A model generated the notes under the pieces. That model was not told the DNA's origin and made no database searches. It saw only the letters and a list, made by a program, of their open reading frames with translations. From the NCBI GenBank assembly GCA_944989445.1, contig CALYLW010000044.1:783501-847500 (forward strand): a stretch of 64,000 bases of DNA. Direction: 5' to 3'. The translations under genes were made by a program, and so were the position numbers. Shown here piece after piece: positions 1-11,968 of the stretch. Source of the stretch: Ampullaceana balthica (lineage: Eukaryota; Mollusca; Gastropoda; Lymnaeidae). Position 1 is the first letter of the stretch, and the number at the start of each line of letters is the position of its first letter.

Positions 1-256
1 CTTCTCAATATTGCGATTACTGAAGTGTGTTTTAAAATTGATACGTATATTTTAAACGTCTTTTGTTATTGCTATACATGAATTCTCTCAGTCCTTGACA
101 TCAATTTATACTTTAAACCCTTTCCCCGCTACTACTGTTGCTGACAATACACAGAAAAGTGCCAACTGTTAAGAGTAACGAAGAAAAAGAAACAAATAAA
201 TTCAAAATATTTCATTCACGGAAATGAAATCCGTATAGCAATAATCCCAAACATTC

Positions 257-460
257 AACTGTATGATTGAAGTATCTAAGCTGCACAACTGTATGATTGA
301 AGTACCTAAGCTGCACAACTGTATGATTGAAGTACCTAAGCTGCACAACTGTATGATTGAAGTACCTAAGCTGCACAACTGTATGATTGAAGTACCTAAG
401 CTGCACAACTGTATGATTGAAGCACCTAAGCTGCACAACTGTATGATTGAAGTACCTAAG
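257..460. repeat. 30-bp minisatellite, 7 copies
   Basis: Seven direct copies of a 30-bp unit containing CTGTATGATTGAAG followed by CTAAGCTGCACAA. Single-base variants occur in the first and sixth copies, and the last copy degenerates at its 3' end. The period is a multiple of three, so it is open in several frames on both strands; I see no gene. Confidence 0.97.
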
Positions 461-731
461 CATCATTACGCTTTTAAAAAAATAATTTCCCACAGTATTT
501 CAAAAGAGGTTTGATTAGCGAAGCCGATATATGAAGATTAATCTGTTTCCCAATTAACAATTGAGTCACATATGAAGCGGTGTGAGACTGCAAACATGCT
601 GGGTAGCAAAATAAGCAGATATAATGTTTTGTTGTTTTCTTAAATGTTATAGATTTTTTTTTAAAAATTCATCTGCCACAGACATCAAATTCAGCTCCAT
701 TTTTAATTGTTACACGCATTATATCGCATTT

Positions 732-1351
732 GAGTGTAACGGCCGCGAGACCGGTTTTGAGAGTAACGGCCTCGGGCCCGGTTTTGAGTGTAACGGCCTC
801 GGGCCCGGTTTTGAGTGTAACGGCCTCGGGCCCGGTTTTGAGAGTAACGGCCTCGGGCCCAGTTTTGAGTGTAACGGCCTCGAGACCGGTTTGGAGTGTA
901 ACGGCCTCGGGCCCGGTTTTGAGTGTAATGGCCTCGAGACCGGTTTTGAGTGTAACGGCCTCGAGACCGGTTTTGAGTGTAACGGCCTCGAGACCGGTTT
1001 TGAGTGTAACGGCCTCGGGCCCGGTTTTGAGTGTAACGGCCTCGGGCACGGTTTTGAGAGTAACGGCCTCGGGCCCGGTTTTGAGTGTAACGGCCTCGAG
1101 ACCGGTTTTGAGTGTAACGGCCTCGGGCCCGGTTTTGAGTGTAACGGCCTCGAGACCGGTTTTGAGTGTAACGGCCTCGAGACCGGTTTTGAGTGTGATG
1201 GCCTCGGGCCCGGTTTTGAGTGTAACGGCCTCGAGACCGGTTTGAGTGTAACGGCCTCGAGACCGGTTTTGAGTGTAACGGCCGCGAGACCGGTTTTGAG
1301 TGTAATGGCCGCGAGACCGGTTTTGAGTGTAACGGCCGCGAGACCGGGTTT
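732..1351. repeat. 27-bp GC-rich minisatellite, about 23 copies
   Basis: The unit is GAGTGTAACGGCC followed by TCGGGCCCGGTTTT or TCGAGACCGGTTTT. Two main subtypes (GGGCCC and GAGACC) are interspersed. A GCCGCGAGACC subtype sits only at the two edges (first copy and last three). The block is much richer in G+C and CpG than its AT-rich surroundings. Long open frames on both strands follow from the period of 27. Confidence 0.97.
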
Positions 1352-1699
1352 GTTCATATTGTCTTATTCTTAACTCGACTGAATGAATTAACAAACTAAA
1401 CATATACTGTAGCTAATTTGAAAGCTCCATCTTACTAGATAGCCATCTGCTTTCAATATTGTTCACTACTGTGTCAACTAATTTACGCATGTAAAATTTC
1501 ATTCGTATTTGACTTTGTTTAAATATTTGTAAAAAATAATAAATTAAGTACGTGTATTTAAATGTTGATTGCAGCAACAAATTTTCAATTTTTCAAAAAC
1601 ATATGAATAACTTCTCACTTAATTATTTCGAGTTCAAGTTCAAAATAAGCAAAGAGTAATCTAAGATGAAAATTTTAAAAAAAAACGTAAAAGAACAAG
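1352..1699. other. AT-rich intergenic sequence
   Basis: I see no coding pattern, RNA or repeat here. Confidence 0.6.
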
Positions 1700-2512
1700 T
1701 TTGTTTTACTATAAATCCTTTATGTACGAGAAGTAACTAAAAGAATGTTCATTATAATACGCAGCGCAAGACCATCCAAAAATACACAATTGTAGTTGTG
1801 TCGTAAAACATGTTTAATATAATGCGCACCGATCAGGAATAAATAATATAAAAGCCCAAGTCACTGGCTGACTAGCTGGATGTGGAACGCTGAGGAACGA
1901 TGTACAACAGTCTATAGCAGTTTAAAAAATCGTGTTGTGTTGTGATTAGCACTGTAAAAAAATATTATATGACGTCATTGCTTTAGCTTATATCTTAATT
2001 TTGGAAAAAGGGAACGATGTAAAAATAGGATTTGAGGATTTATGATTATAAAATACTTTGTGTACATTTCAGGAAGTTTAATATTTCGTATTTATTAAAC
2101 AAGGATAAGTTACTTGGGCTTTTGAAAAAGGTTGGCGCCATAGGCGCCCTAAAAAAGTGGGCGCCCCGGCACAATCTAGTATGTTTATAAAAAGTGTTGG
2201 TAATAAAATACGCACCTTATTGCGCGACAGGAAAGGTCGTTCAATATAATACGCACCGCGACACTATAGCAAAAAAGTTAACATGATACATAGAGATAAA
2301 ATAAAATAATCTAAAAATTCAATAATTAATTATGGTACATGCAATCGATCTGAAATTTTGAAACATTTTTTTTATCATCGGTACGAAACTGCCTGCAAAA
2401 TTTCAGCTCGCTAGCTAACGAGGAAGTGGGTTAAAAATCGATCCAAAGATTTGGCGACAAGCAAGCAAGGGCGCAAGCAGACACCACGAGTTAATATAAA
2501 GGATTTAATAAA
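1700..2512 (-). mobile_element. Interspersed repeat family A, minus-strand copy, split by an insertion
   Basis: This copy reads as the reverse complement of the family A units at 29960-30985. Shared landmarks, given on this strand, are GACTATAAATCCTTTATGTA-like text near 1710, TTCATTATAATACGCAGCGC near 1748, GCGCACCGATCAGGAA at 1824-1839, TACGCACCTTATTGCGCGAC near 2209 and CCACGAGTTAATATAAAGGA near 2487. The family has no open reading frame and looks non-autonomous. I cannot assign a superfamily. It is interrupted at 1840-2179. Confidence 0.75.
1840..2179 (+). mobile_element. Helitron-like non-autonomous insertion inside family A
   Basis: Paralogous family A copies near 30320 and 30830 read straight across this point, so they act as empty sites. 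The 340-bp insertion lies between A (1839) and T (2180), has no target duplication, ends in CTAG (2176-2179), and carries a GC-rich palindromic stretch (GGCGCC and GGGCGCCC motifs, about 2134-2168) just before that end. These are known Helitron hallmarks. The 5' end (TAAATAATATAAAAGCCCAA) lacks the usual TC. The middle (about 1955-2100) matches the reverse complement of 40262-40500, so it belongs with the cluster at 39.5-40.7 kb. It has no Rep/helicase coding sequence. Confidence 0.6.
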
Positions 2513-2903
2513 GAATATAGTGTCCACATCTTAGCATTGTTTTAACCTGATGAATGGTTAGTTAAACACACGTAGTCTTGATAGATGCGCACCATTTGCG
2601 GGAATACATAAAAAAGCTTGTTCAAATGTAGTTCAAAACTCGTCAAAACGAAACATTAAAAACCTAAACAAAAAATTATTATTAAAACAAAACACGGCTC
2701 GTGAAAATCTTTCCATTTTCATTAACTTAGAATACGCATATCACATTATGATAAAAGTACCAGCGCAAAAATTGAAATTTTAAAATATTGTCACTTATAA
2801 ATGTAGTGGTCAGTTTATTGAATTGTCTTGCATAAATTGCTTTAGATGTAAACATTTTTTAATAAGTATAAAAAGAGACTTACCAACGTCACGACGGAAT
2901 GTT
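2513..2903. other. AT-rich intergenic sequence
   Basis: I see nothing recognisable between the family A copy and the next array. Confidence 0.6.
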
Positions 2904-4020
2904 ACAGCAAGAAACACACTCTGTTTAATACCGACAGCAAGAAACACACTCTGTTTAATACCGACAGCAAGAAACACACTCTGTTTAATACCGACAGCAA
3001 GAAACACACTCTCTTTAATACCGACAGCAAGAAACACACTCTGTTTAATAACGACAGCAAGAAACACACTCTGTTTAATACCGACAGCAAGAAACACACT
3101 CTGTTTAATACCGACAGCAAGAAACACACTCTGTTTAATACCGACAGCAAGAAACACACTCTGTTTAATACCGACAGCAAGAAACACACTCTGTTTAATA
3201 CCGACAGCAAGAAACACACTCTGTTTAATACCGACAGCAAGAAACACACTCTGTTTAATACCGACAGCAAGAAACACACTCTGTTTAATACCGACAGCAA
3301 GAAACACACTCTGTTTAATACCGACAGCAAGAAACACACTCTGTTTAATACCGACAGCAAGAAACACACTCTGTTTAATACCAACAGCAAGAAACACACT
3401 CTGTTTAATACCGACAGCAAGAAACACACTCTGTTTAATACCGACAGCAAGAAACACACTCTGTTTAATAACGACAGCAAGAAACACACTCTGTTTAATA
3501 CCGACAGCAAGAAACACACTCTGTTTAATACCGACAGCAAGAAATACACTCTGTTTAATACCGACAGCAAGAAACACACTCTGTTTAATACCGACAGCAA
3601 GAAACACACTCTGTTTAATACCGACAGCAAGAAACACACTCTGTTTAATACCGACAGCAAGAAACACACTCTGTTTAATAACGACAGCAAGAAACACACT
3701 CTGTTTAATACCGACAGCAAGAAACACACTCTGTTTAATACCGACAGCAAGAAATACACTCTGTTTAATACCGACAGCAAGAAACACACTCTGTTTAATA
3801 CCGACAGCAAGAAACACACTCTGTTTAATACCGACAGCAAGAAACACACTCTGTTTAATACCGACAGCAAGAAACACACTCTGTTTAATACCAACAGCAA
3901 GAAACACACTCTGTTTAATACCGACAGCAAGAAACACACTCTGTTTAATACCGACAGCAAGAAACACACTCTGTTTAATACCAACAGCAAGAAACACACT
4001 CTGTTTAATACCAACAGCAA
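2904..4020. repeat. 30-bp minisatellite, about 37 copies
   Basis: The unit is ACAGCAAGAAACACACTCTG followed by TTTAATACCG. The array is very homogeneous: a few CCG to ACG or CCA changes, two CACAC to TACAC changes and one CTG to CTC change. The near-identity suggests recent expansion or gene-conversion-like homogenisation. The apparent 372-419 residue frames on both strands are artefacts of the period of 30. Confidence 0.98.
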
Positions 4021-4425
4021 AACTCGTTTTAAAGAATTTTCCTCTGTTCAGTGATTCAACGATTTATGCGGATTTCTCATAGTTATTTATTTGATATGTA
4101 AATAGCACCCAAGCCAAGCCTAAAAAACCTTTTTTTTAAAACTCCAGTTGGCTTCACTATTCGCTAAACTTGACTTTACATAAAAATTCAACGCACATTT
4201 TAAAACAACTGGAAACTTCCAGTAAATATTAACCTCTAGAGATGTAATTTTACTGAGTTCGATAGGAATAATGCCGGGTTTCGCCACCTCCAAGATGACA
4301 TGTTTTTACTGGGTGTGGGCGACCATTTGCAGTGGTTCCTACATCCTTGAACATGGGTACACGCTTGTGGGCGCATTTCATCTGTTAATTTGATAAGGGA
4401 AACTTGCAGGCTTATTGGGTTAGAG
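4021..4425. other. Intergenic sequence
   Basis: This is unique-looking sequence between two arrays. I recognise no gene or repeat. Confidence 0.5.
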
Positions 4426-4867
4426 GCTAGCAACACTTAAATGTGTTGTTGTTATATCACGGCGATACATACATACATACATACATACATACATACATAC
4501 ATACATACATACATACATACATACATACATACATACATACATACATACATACATACATACATACATACATACATACATACATACATACATACATACATAC
4601 ATACATACATACATACATACATACATACATACATACATACATACATACATACATACATACATACATACATACATACATACATACATACATACATACATAC
4701 ATACATACATACATACATACATACATACATACATACATACATACATACATACATACATACATACATACATACATACATACATACATACATACATACATAC
4801 ATACATACATTGTTTATCTGACACTAGCAACGCTTAAATGTATTGTTATTATATCACGGCAATACAT
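4426..4867. repeat. Direct duplication flanking the (ATAC)n block
   Basis: A segment of about 43 bp occurs before (4426-4468) and after (4824-4867) the tetranucleotide run. Both copies contain CTAGCAAC, TTAAATGT, then TTATATCACGGC and AATACATA or GATACATA, with about five differences. The microsatellite therefore sits between two copies of a longer repeat, each of which leads into an ATACATA seed. Confidence 0.85.
4465..4810. repeat. (ATAC)n microsatellite, about 86 units
   Basis: An uninterrupted 346-bp run of ATAC. Purity over this length suggests a young, fast-changing locus; assembly length should be treated with caution. Confidence 0.99.
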
Positions 4868-5380
4868 AGATAGATTATTTTTTTACTTATACCCTTGTGA
4901 TCTTTATGGTGATGATCTTTGTGTTAACTTTTTTTTTCTGCATCTAAATTAATTTTTTTCCAGTAAATGTGAAGTTTCATACATTTACTGTGTGATGTAA
5001 ATAATATATTATATTAAAATTGAACTTCAGCTACTAAAATGAGCTCTAATCAAAAGTGCGAAATGCAGATGTTTCTGCGCTATCGCTGAGCTGTTATGAC
5101 ATATTTATAGACGCTGAGTTCAACAACGGCATCTAAAATATATAAAAGACGCCAAAATACCTTTTCAGTGGCCCGCAATAAATAGAGAATATTGAACTTG
5201 GTATAATTTAGGATATGCCACGTCATTGAAAGCTTTAAGCTAGCGAGGTATCACCTGAACCTAGCCAGGTATAATGTCTTTTGTGATGAGTTGCTGTTTT
5301 TGTCTGAGAAGACATTAAAAGCGGATTTAATTTGGTTTACATAAAATTATTCATTGGCTCCAAGGGCCATACATTAGTTT
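4868..5380. other. AT-rich intergenic sequence
   Basis: I see no supported feature between the ATAC block and the 18-bp array. Confidence 0.55.
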
Positions 5381-7429
5381 AAACTTGACTGGGTGGATAT
5401 ACTTGACTGGGTGGATAGACTTGACTGAGTGGATAGACTTGACTGAGTGGATAGACTTGACTGAGTGGATAGACTTGACTGAGTGGATAGACTTGACTGA
5501 GTGGATAGACTTGACTGGGTGGATAGACTTGACTGGGTGGATAGACTTGACTGAGTGGATAGACTTGACTGTGTGGATAGACTTGACTGAGTGGATAGAC
5601 TTGACTGAGTGGATAGACTTGAATGAGTGGATAAACTTGACTGAGTGGATAGACTTGACTGAGTGGATAAACTTGACTGAGTGGATAGACATGACTGAGT
5701 GGATAGACTTGACTGACTGGATAAACTTGACTGAGTGGATAAACTTGACTGAGTGGATAAACATAATTGAGTGGATAAACATGACTGAGGGGATAGACAT
5801 GACTGAGTGGATAGACTTGACTGAGTGGATAATCTTGACTGAGTGGATAAACATGACTGAGTGGATAAACATGACTGAGTGGATAAGCATGACAGAGTGG
5901 ATAAACTTGACTGAGTGGATAAACATGACTGAGTGGATAAACATGACTGAGTGGATAAGCATGACTGAGTGGATAAGCATGACAGAGTGGATAAACTTGA
6001 CTGAGTGGATAAACATGACTGAGTGGATAAACTTGACTGAGTGGATAAGCATGACAGAGTGGATAAACTTGACTGAGTGGATAAACATGACTGAGTGGAT
6101 AAACTTGACTGAGTGGATAAAAATGACTGAGTGGATAAACATGACTGAGTGGATAGACATGACTGAGTGGATAAACTTGACTGAGTGGATAAACTTGACT
6201 GAGTGGATAAACATAATTGAGTGGATGAACATGACTGAGGGGATAGACATGACTGAGTGGATAGACTTGACTGAGTGGATAATCTTGACTGAGTGGATAA
6301 ACATAATTGAGTGGATGAACATGACTGAGGGGATAGACATGACTGAGGGGATAGACTTGACTGAGTGGATAAACTTCACTGAGTGGATAAACATGACTGA
6401 GTGGATAAACTTGAATGAGTGGATAAACTTGACTGAGTGGATAAACTTGACTGAGAGGATAAACTTGACTGAGATGATAAACTTGACTGAGAGGATAAAC
6501 TTGACTAAGTGGATAAACTTGACTGAGAGGATAAACTTCTGAGTGGATAAACTTGACTGAGTGGATAAACTTGACTGAGTGGATAAACTTGACTGAGTGG
6601 ATAAACATAACTGAGTGGATAAACTTGTGAGTGGATAAACTTGACTGAGTGGATAAACTTGACTGAGAGGATAAATTTCTGAGTGGATAAACTTGACTGA
6701 GTGGATAAACTTGACTGAGTGGATAAACTTGACTGAGTGGATAAACATAACTGAGTGGATAAACTTGTGAGTGGATAAACTTGACTGAGTGGATAAACTT
6801 GACTGAGAGGATAAACTTCTGAGTGGATAAACTTGACTGAGTGGATAAACTTGACTGAGTGGATAAACTTGACTGAGTGGATAAACTTGACTGAGTGGAT
6901 AAACTTCTGAGTGGATAAACTTGACTGAGTGGATAAACTTGACTGAGTGGATAAACATGACTGAGAGGATAAAATTGACTGAGTGGATAAAATGACTGAG
7001 TGGATAAACTTGACTGAGTGGATAAACTTGACTGAGTGGATAAAGATGACTGAGAGGATAAACTTGACTGACTGGATAAACATGACTGAGTAGATAAACT
7101 TGACTGAGTGGATAAACTTCTGAGTGGATAAACTTGACTGAGTGGATAAACATGACTGAGTAGATAAACTTGACTGAGTGGATAAACTTCTGAGTGGATA
7201 AACTTGACTGAGAGGATAAACTTGACTGAGTGGATAAACTTGACTGAGCGGATAAACTTCCGAGTGGATAAACTTGACTGAGTGGATAAACATGACTGAG
7301 AGGATAAACTTGACTGACTGGATAAACATGACTGAGTAGATAAACTTGAATGAGTGGATAAACTTCTGAGTGGATAAACATGACTGAGTGGATAAACTTG
7401 ACTGAGTGGATAAACTTGACTGAGTGGAT
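5381..7429. repeat. 18-bp satellite-like array, about 113 units
   Basis: The basic unit is AACTTGACTGAGTGGATA. The array is zoned. Copies up to about 5640 mostly carry GGATAGACTTG. The central part (about 5680-6410) mixes ACATGACTGAG and AGCATGACAGAG variants. From about 6530 on, shortened units (ACTTCTGAG, ACTTGTGAG) recur. Around 6536-6820 these build a 140-bp higher-order repeat, with the short unit at 6536, 6676 and 6816. The 693- and 409-residue open frames are artefacts of a period divisible by three; the 'protein' is just a hexapeptide repeat. Confidence 0.97.
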
Positions 7430-7724
7430 CATTTAACTAATCATGGATCTTCATTCGTTTGCATGCTACATTTCAAAACTTGTACAATCCATTATCCATA
7501 TAGGGGCCGCAGATCAGAATAGACAAAAAGCTATTGTTCGTATAAACCACCGGAGCAGTACATCTATGAGTGTACCCTAGGAGTGTATGTGGTCTAACGT
7601 TCCACTCATGAAATTATTGACAGTATGCACACAATTGACCATCTTCCATTCAAATGATAAATAAATGTATCGCCTGTGTTGTCAAACTCAAATCCACATT
7701 CAATTCTCACGCCTCTTAATCTCA
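7430..7724. other. Intergenic sequence
   Basis: I see nothing recognisable. Confidence 0.5.
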
Positions 7725-7808
7725 TAATATTGTCACATAATTTACAGGCCATAATATTGTCACATAATTTACAGATCATAATATTGTCACATAATTTACA
7801 GGTCATAA
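7725..7808. repeat. 27-bp repeat, 3 copies
   Basis: Three copies of ATAATATTGTCACATAATTT followed by ACAGRYC. Confidence 0.95.
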
Positions 7809-8160
7809 TAATAAATTATCAAATATTCAAACACCCCACCCTCTCCTCTATAAGTTAGGAATTGGCAGTGTTGCGAGAAAATTGTGTCTAACATTTCTTT
7901 GAGAACCGCCGAATTAAAAAATAATCGATGCTCTATTAATATTCACATGAACGATACCACAGTCCCCGATCATATTCTATTGCCTATTTGCTTTCAACAC
8001 ATTGCCTCTGCTATTTACGCTCACAAAAAAGCCAGGAATCTCAATTTGACACATGCTGCAGCAATGTCGTCCACTCCGTAGTTGTGTTGCCCACCCTTCC
8101 CCCCCCCAAAAGAATTCAGTGTTGTTTTCACCTCACTCCCCCGCACAATTGTATTCGGGC
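7809..8160. other. Intergenic sequence
   Basis: Short open frames exist but have no recognisable motif. Confidence 0.5.
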
Positions 8161-8226
8161 CTACAGGAGTCCAGCACTACAGTAGTCCAACACTACAGTA
8201 GTCCAACACTACAGTAGTCCAACACA
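8161..8226. repeat. 16-bp repeat, 4 copies
   Basis: Four copies of AGTCCAACACTACAGT, the first with a few changes. Confidence 0.93.
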
Positions 8227-8539
8227 AAGTCATGTTACTGTGGCACTCGCGCCCCCACACCCCACCCCCTCACTATGAACTGCCATTCGCCGTCAGCAGA
8301 AAATGATTTTTTTTCCTTTTTCAATTCAATATCCCGTTTGCTCACTGGGAAAGAGTCCTACAAAATAACAGACCAATGACTTGGTGGGCAGCCAAATGGT
8401 GGTGTTTGACCACGGTATGAGCAGTGGGAGCACTTGGTCCGGTCATTAGAGCTGTTCTGTTTGTTTTGGTCTAATAGTTTGTGTTTGAGATTATTTCATA
8501 CTTAGTCCCACTGTATTTCATGGTGTAGGTCAATTGCGT

Positions 8540-9366
8540 GGTCGGTAACATGCAGGATAAGGTGTGTTTAGAGAGTACAGTGAGCTATGGTCGGTTACAT
8601 GCAGGATCAGGTGTGTTTAGAGAGTACAGTGAGCTATGGTCGGTAACATGCAGGATGAGGTGTGTTTAGAGAGTACAGTGAGCTGTGGTTGGTAACATGC
8701 AGGGTAAGGTGTGTTTAGAGAGTACAGTGAGCTATGGTCGGTAACATGCATGATGAGGTGTGTTTAGAGAGTACAGTGAGCTATGGTCGGTAACATGCAG
8801 AATCAGGTGTGTTTAGAGAGTACAGTGAGCTATGGTCGGTAACATGCAGGATGAGGTGTGTTTAGAGAGTACAACGAGCTGTGGTTGGTAACATGCAGGA
8901 TAAGGTGTGTTTAGAGAGTACAGTGAGCTATGGTCGGTAACATGCAGGATAAGGTGTGTTTAGAGTGTACAGTGAGCTATGGTCGGTCACATGCATGATG
9001 AGGTGTGTTTAGAGAGTACAGTGAGCTATGGTCGGGCACATGCAGGATAAGGTGTGTTTAGAGAGTACAGTGAGCTATGGTCGGTCACATGCAGGATCAG
9101 GTGTGTTTAGAGAGTACAGTGAGCTGTGGTCGGTAACATGCAGGATAAGGTGTGTTTAGAGAGTACAGTGAGCTATGGTCGGTCACATGCAGGATAAGGT
9201 GTGTTTAGAGAGTACAGTGAGCTAATGGTCGGTAACATGCAGGATAAGGTGTGTTTAGAGAGTACAGTGAGCCATGGTCGGTAACATGCAGGATAAGGTG
9301 TGTTTAGAGAGTACAGTGAGCCATGGTCGATAACATGCATGATGAGGTTTGTTAGAGTACAGGGAG
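8540..9366. repeat. 49-bp minisatellite, about 17 copies
   Basis: The unit contains GGTCGGTAACATGCAGGATA, then AGGTGTGTTTAGAGAGTACA and GTGAGCTAT. Copies vary at GATAAGG, GATCAGG and GATGAGG, and at GGTCGG or GGTTGG. The last copy degenerates. A period of 49 is not a multiple of three, so no long frame results, unlike the neighbouring arrays. Confidence 0.96.
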
Positions 9367-9444
9367 ATCCATTTGAAGAGATCCCTTGAGGGGAGGGGGG
9401 GTCTCAAGTCGACAAATTATGAATTCAGTTATAAATTTATTCAT

Positions 9445-9617
9445 CGGTGAAATAAAGTCAGTGGTGTAATAAAGTCAGTGGTGTAATAAAGTCAGTGGTG
9501 TAATAAAGTCAGTGGTGTAATAAAGTCAGTGGTGTAATAAAGTCAGTGGTGTAATAGAGTCAGTGGTGTAATAAAGTCAGTGGTGTAATAAAGTCAGTGG
9601 TGTAATAAAGTCACTGG
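9445..9617. repeat. 17-bp minisatellite, about 10 copies
   Basis: Tandem copies of GTCAGTGGTGTAATAAA. One copy has AATAGA; the last carries CACTGGTCTAC. Confidence 0.96.
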
Positions 9618-9734
9618 TCTACTAATGGCGAGAGAAGAACTTGAAAACAATCAGAGTATATTTACTTTTTGAATGTGACAAAATGGCCATCAGTGCGTTA
9701 TTTCTCCCATACTTAAGACACGATCACACACTAA

Positions 9735-9890
9735 GTCTTTCATTCTCTCTCTCTATCCCCCCCCCCTTCCACACTCGATCACCCTCCCTCTCACTCCTCA
9801 TCACTCTCCCTCATTTATCCTACTCCCCCCTCTCTCTCAAATTTCCTCTCACTCTTTATTCCTCACTGTTTCTCTCTAAATCTATGGAAG
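9735..9890. repeat. Pyrimidine-rich low-complexity tract
   Basis: CT- and C-rich sequence with short TCTCTC and CCCCCC runs. The 99-residue frame across it (9641-9940) is low complexity and not credible as a gene. Confidence 0.8.
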
Positions 9891-10049
9891 CTCCGTGGTC
9901 TGAAATAATTATAATTCTTAGCGAGTCACTTAGTAGGTAATCAGATTTTTTAAATTTTGGCTTTTCACTTTGTTCACCTTAGCCAAAAAATGAAAAGTAG
10001 AGCAGACGAAATATGTCTTGCAAATTTTTTCTCGCATCAAGCAAAAGAT

Positions 10050-10168
10050 TGTGTATTGTGCATGTGAAACACACGGGTTTTTTTCACCATTCCATTGTGC
10101 ATGTTAACATACAGGTTTGGTTCACCACTGCATTGTGCATGTGAAACATTTAGGCTTTATTCACCATT
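10050..10168. repeat. Diverged repeat of about 45 bp, 3 copies
   Basis: Three copies of a segment with CATTGTGCATGTGAAACA, a variable GGTTT or GGCTTT part, and TTCACCA. Confidence 0.85.
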
Positions 10169-10681
10169 GGATTATTTTTTTACAAACACTTCACAATAAA
10201 GATTTACAATTGCAAAAAATACGTAATTCTTAATCTAAATCTAAACTATTAATACTGGAGCCTACGTTTTGAACTGAATCGAATGCCTCCAGTGCACTCG
10301 CTGGTGAATGTCAATTTGTTCATCTCTCAGACTCAGTCAACTCTGTGATGTTTGCCTAGATGGTCTCAGAGATTATGAAAGCTTATCTGCTTGTTGACAT
10401 CACACGCCACTCATTGACTGGGACCATTAGACGTCAGCAAATGTTCCCCTATTCAGTTTGATATATTTAACTCACACGTCGGCTAGTGGGACCTCGTGTT
10501 GCTTTCAAGACCGGAAGTGAAGATATCTTTAAGTGGGTCAGAATGGTCTTTCCCAGATCGTCCAAATTTGTCTTGTAAAGTGTCCTCATTTAAGCAACCT
10601 TTTTCTTCTTCTCTTTTGTAAGCTCTGAGAAGTTGTTACTGATACTAGAATATAATACCCGTCATAATTACCTCCCCTTGA
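10169..10681. other. Intergenic sequence
   Basis: I see no supported feature. Confidence 0.5.
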
Positions 10682-10738
10682 GCAACAACTTTAGCGGCAA
10701 CTTCAGCGGCAACTTCAGCGGCAACTTTAGCGGCAACT
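10682..10738. repeat. 12-bp repeat, about 5 copies
   Basis: Copies of AGCGGCAACTTT or AGCGGCAACTTC. Confidence 0.93.
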
Positions 10739-11357
10739 GGCAAACATCAAACAGTTGACTATGTGAAAAACACCCAACTAGTGAGGATGTTGAGAAGTGT
10801 AAATTTATAAAGATTTGTTTTATTTTGTAATAATTATTGTTTTGTATTTTCTAAGTATTTCTAATGAGATAGACTCTTTTGAATTGAAGTTTGGTGCTTT
10901 CTCAATATTTTTTTAAAGCTACATTCAGAAAGTCATACTATTTAACTTAGCAGTGGATTTCGTAGCAACCACCTTTCATTTTATTTAAATATTCACAGCT
11001 AAAGGCGTAAACAGAAGGATGGGACTCACTGTTCTATGAGATATGTGACCTATGAACTCATCTGATGGACAATAACATAGTTTATGCTCTAGCTGAGCCC
11101 TAGTTTCGGTAGTATTTTTTTAAAAAAACGAAATTCAATCTGGGCCCCGGCCACATCAAGCTAATTTTGTCTAAACACTGTGAAAAGTGTGTCTGTGTTG
11201 AAATATTGACGGAGACACAATTAATAGGGTGGGCAACTCTTACATGTTAACGGAGACATAGGGTGCGCAAATCTGAAATAGTATTTTTTAAATGTATCTG
11301 CTGGTCCGCTAGTACATTTTGAGTTATTTTTGTCCCTGGTGTTGGTCTGTGCCAGAT
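10739..11357. other. AT-rich intergenic sequence
   Basis: I see no supported feature. Confidence 0.5.
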
Positions 11358-11424
11358 TAGCCATAGCTCAGCTGGTGCAATTGCGCCAGACATAATCTAA
11401 CTAGATTATGAGACGGGTTTATCT
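11358..11424 (+). mobile_element. Degenerate tRNA-derived SINE head
   Basis: CCATAGCTCAGCTGGTGCAA is a good tRNA D-arm/A-box match, followed by GCGCCAGACATAATCTAA, which resembles an anticodon arm. The expected B-box (GGTTCGAATCC type) is decayed to GGGTTTATCTGA. I read this as a SINE remnant rather than a working tRNA gene. Confidence 0.5.
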
Positions 11425-11440
11425 GATATCTTTGTGAAAT

Positions 11441-11743
11441 GACCTGTTGACTGAGTCTGACTTGATAGGATACCTACCCAACCATTGGTATTACCACCAC
11501 GTGACTTACTCCAGATGACCTGTTGACTGAGTCTGACTTGATAGGATACCTACCCAACCATTGGTACTATCACCACGTGACTTACTCCAGATGACCTGTT
11601 GACTGAGTCTGACTTGATAGGATACCTACCCAACCATTGGTACTACCACCACGTGACTTACTCCAGATGACCTGTTGACTGAATCTGACTTGATAGGATA
11701 CCTACCCAACCATTGGTACTACCACCACGGGACTTACCCCAGA
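11441..11743. repeat. 76-bp repeat, 4 copies
   Basis: Copies start at 11441, 11517, 11593 and 11669 with GACCTGTTGACTGA and include GATAGGATACCTACCCAACC and CACGTGACTTAC. The copies are nearly identical; the last has CACGGGAC. Confidence 0.97.
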
Positions 11744-11968
11744 CCAAATGACTGCAATTGTAAGGTCAAGGGTCAAACGTAGAGACCTAAACTATGGAAG
11801 TCTTCCCTTTCGTGCTTCCAAGCGTCACCCGTGTGATGACCGCAGAGCAAAAGACAAAACATCCGGGTAACTTCGACCAAGGAGCTTGAATTATTTAGAA
11901 AATTTCCTCGCATGGCCGAACAAAATTCTCGCTTGCTTCTCGTGTCGTATTCATCCACTGCTCCAGTT

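Noticed and set aside
2810..4082. Open frames of 372-419 residues on both strands
   Set aside because: A period of 30 keeps all of them open; there is no unique coding sequence outside the array.
5351..7432. 693-residue minus-strand and 385-residue plus-strand open frames
   Set aside because: They are the 18-bp array read in frame; both strands are open and the sequence is only a hexapeptide repeat.
11358..11424. A functional tRNA gene
   Set aside because: The A-box is good but the B-box/T-arm is decayed and the acceptor stem does not pair; a SINE remnant is more likely.
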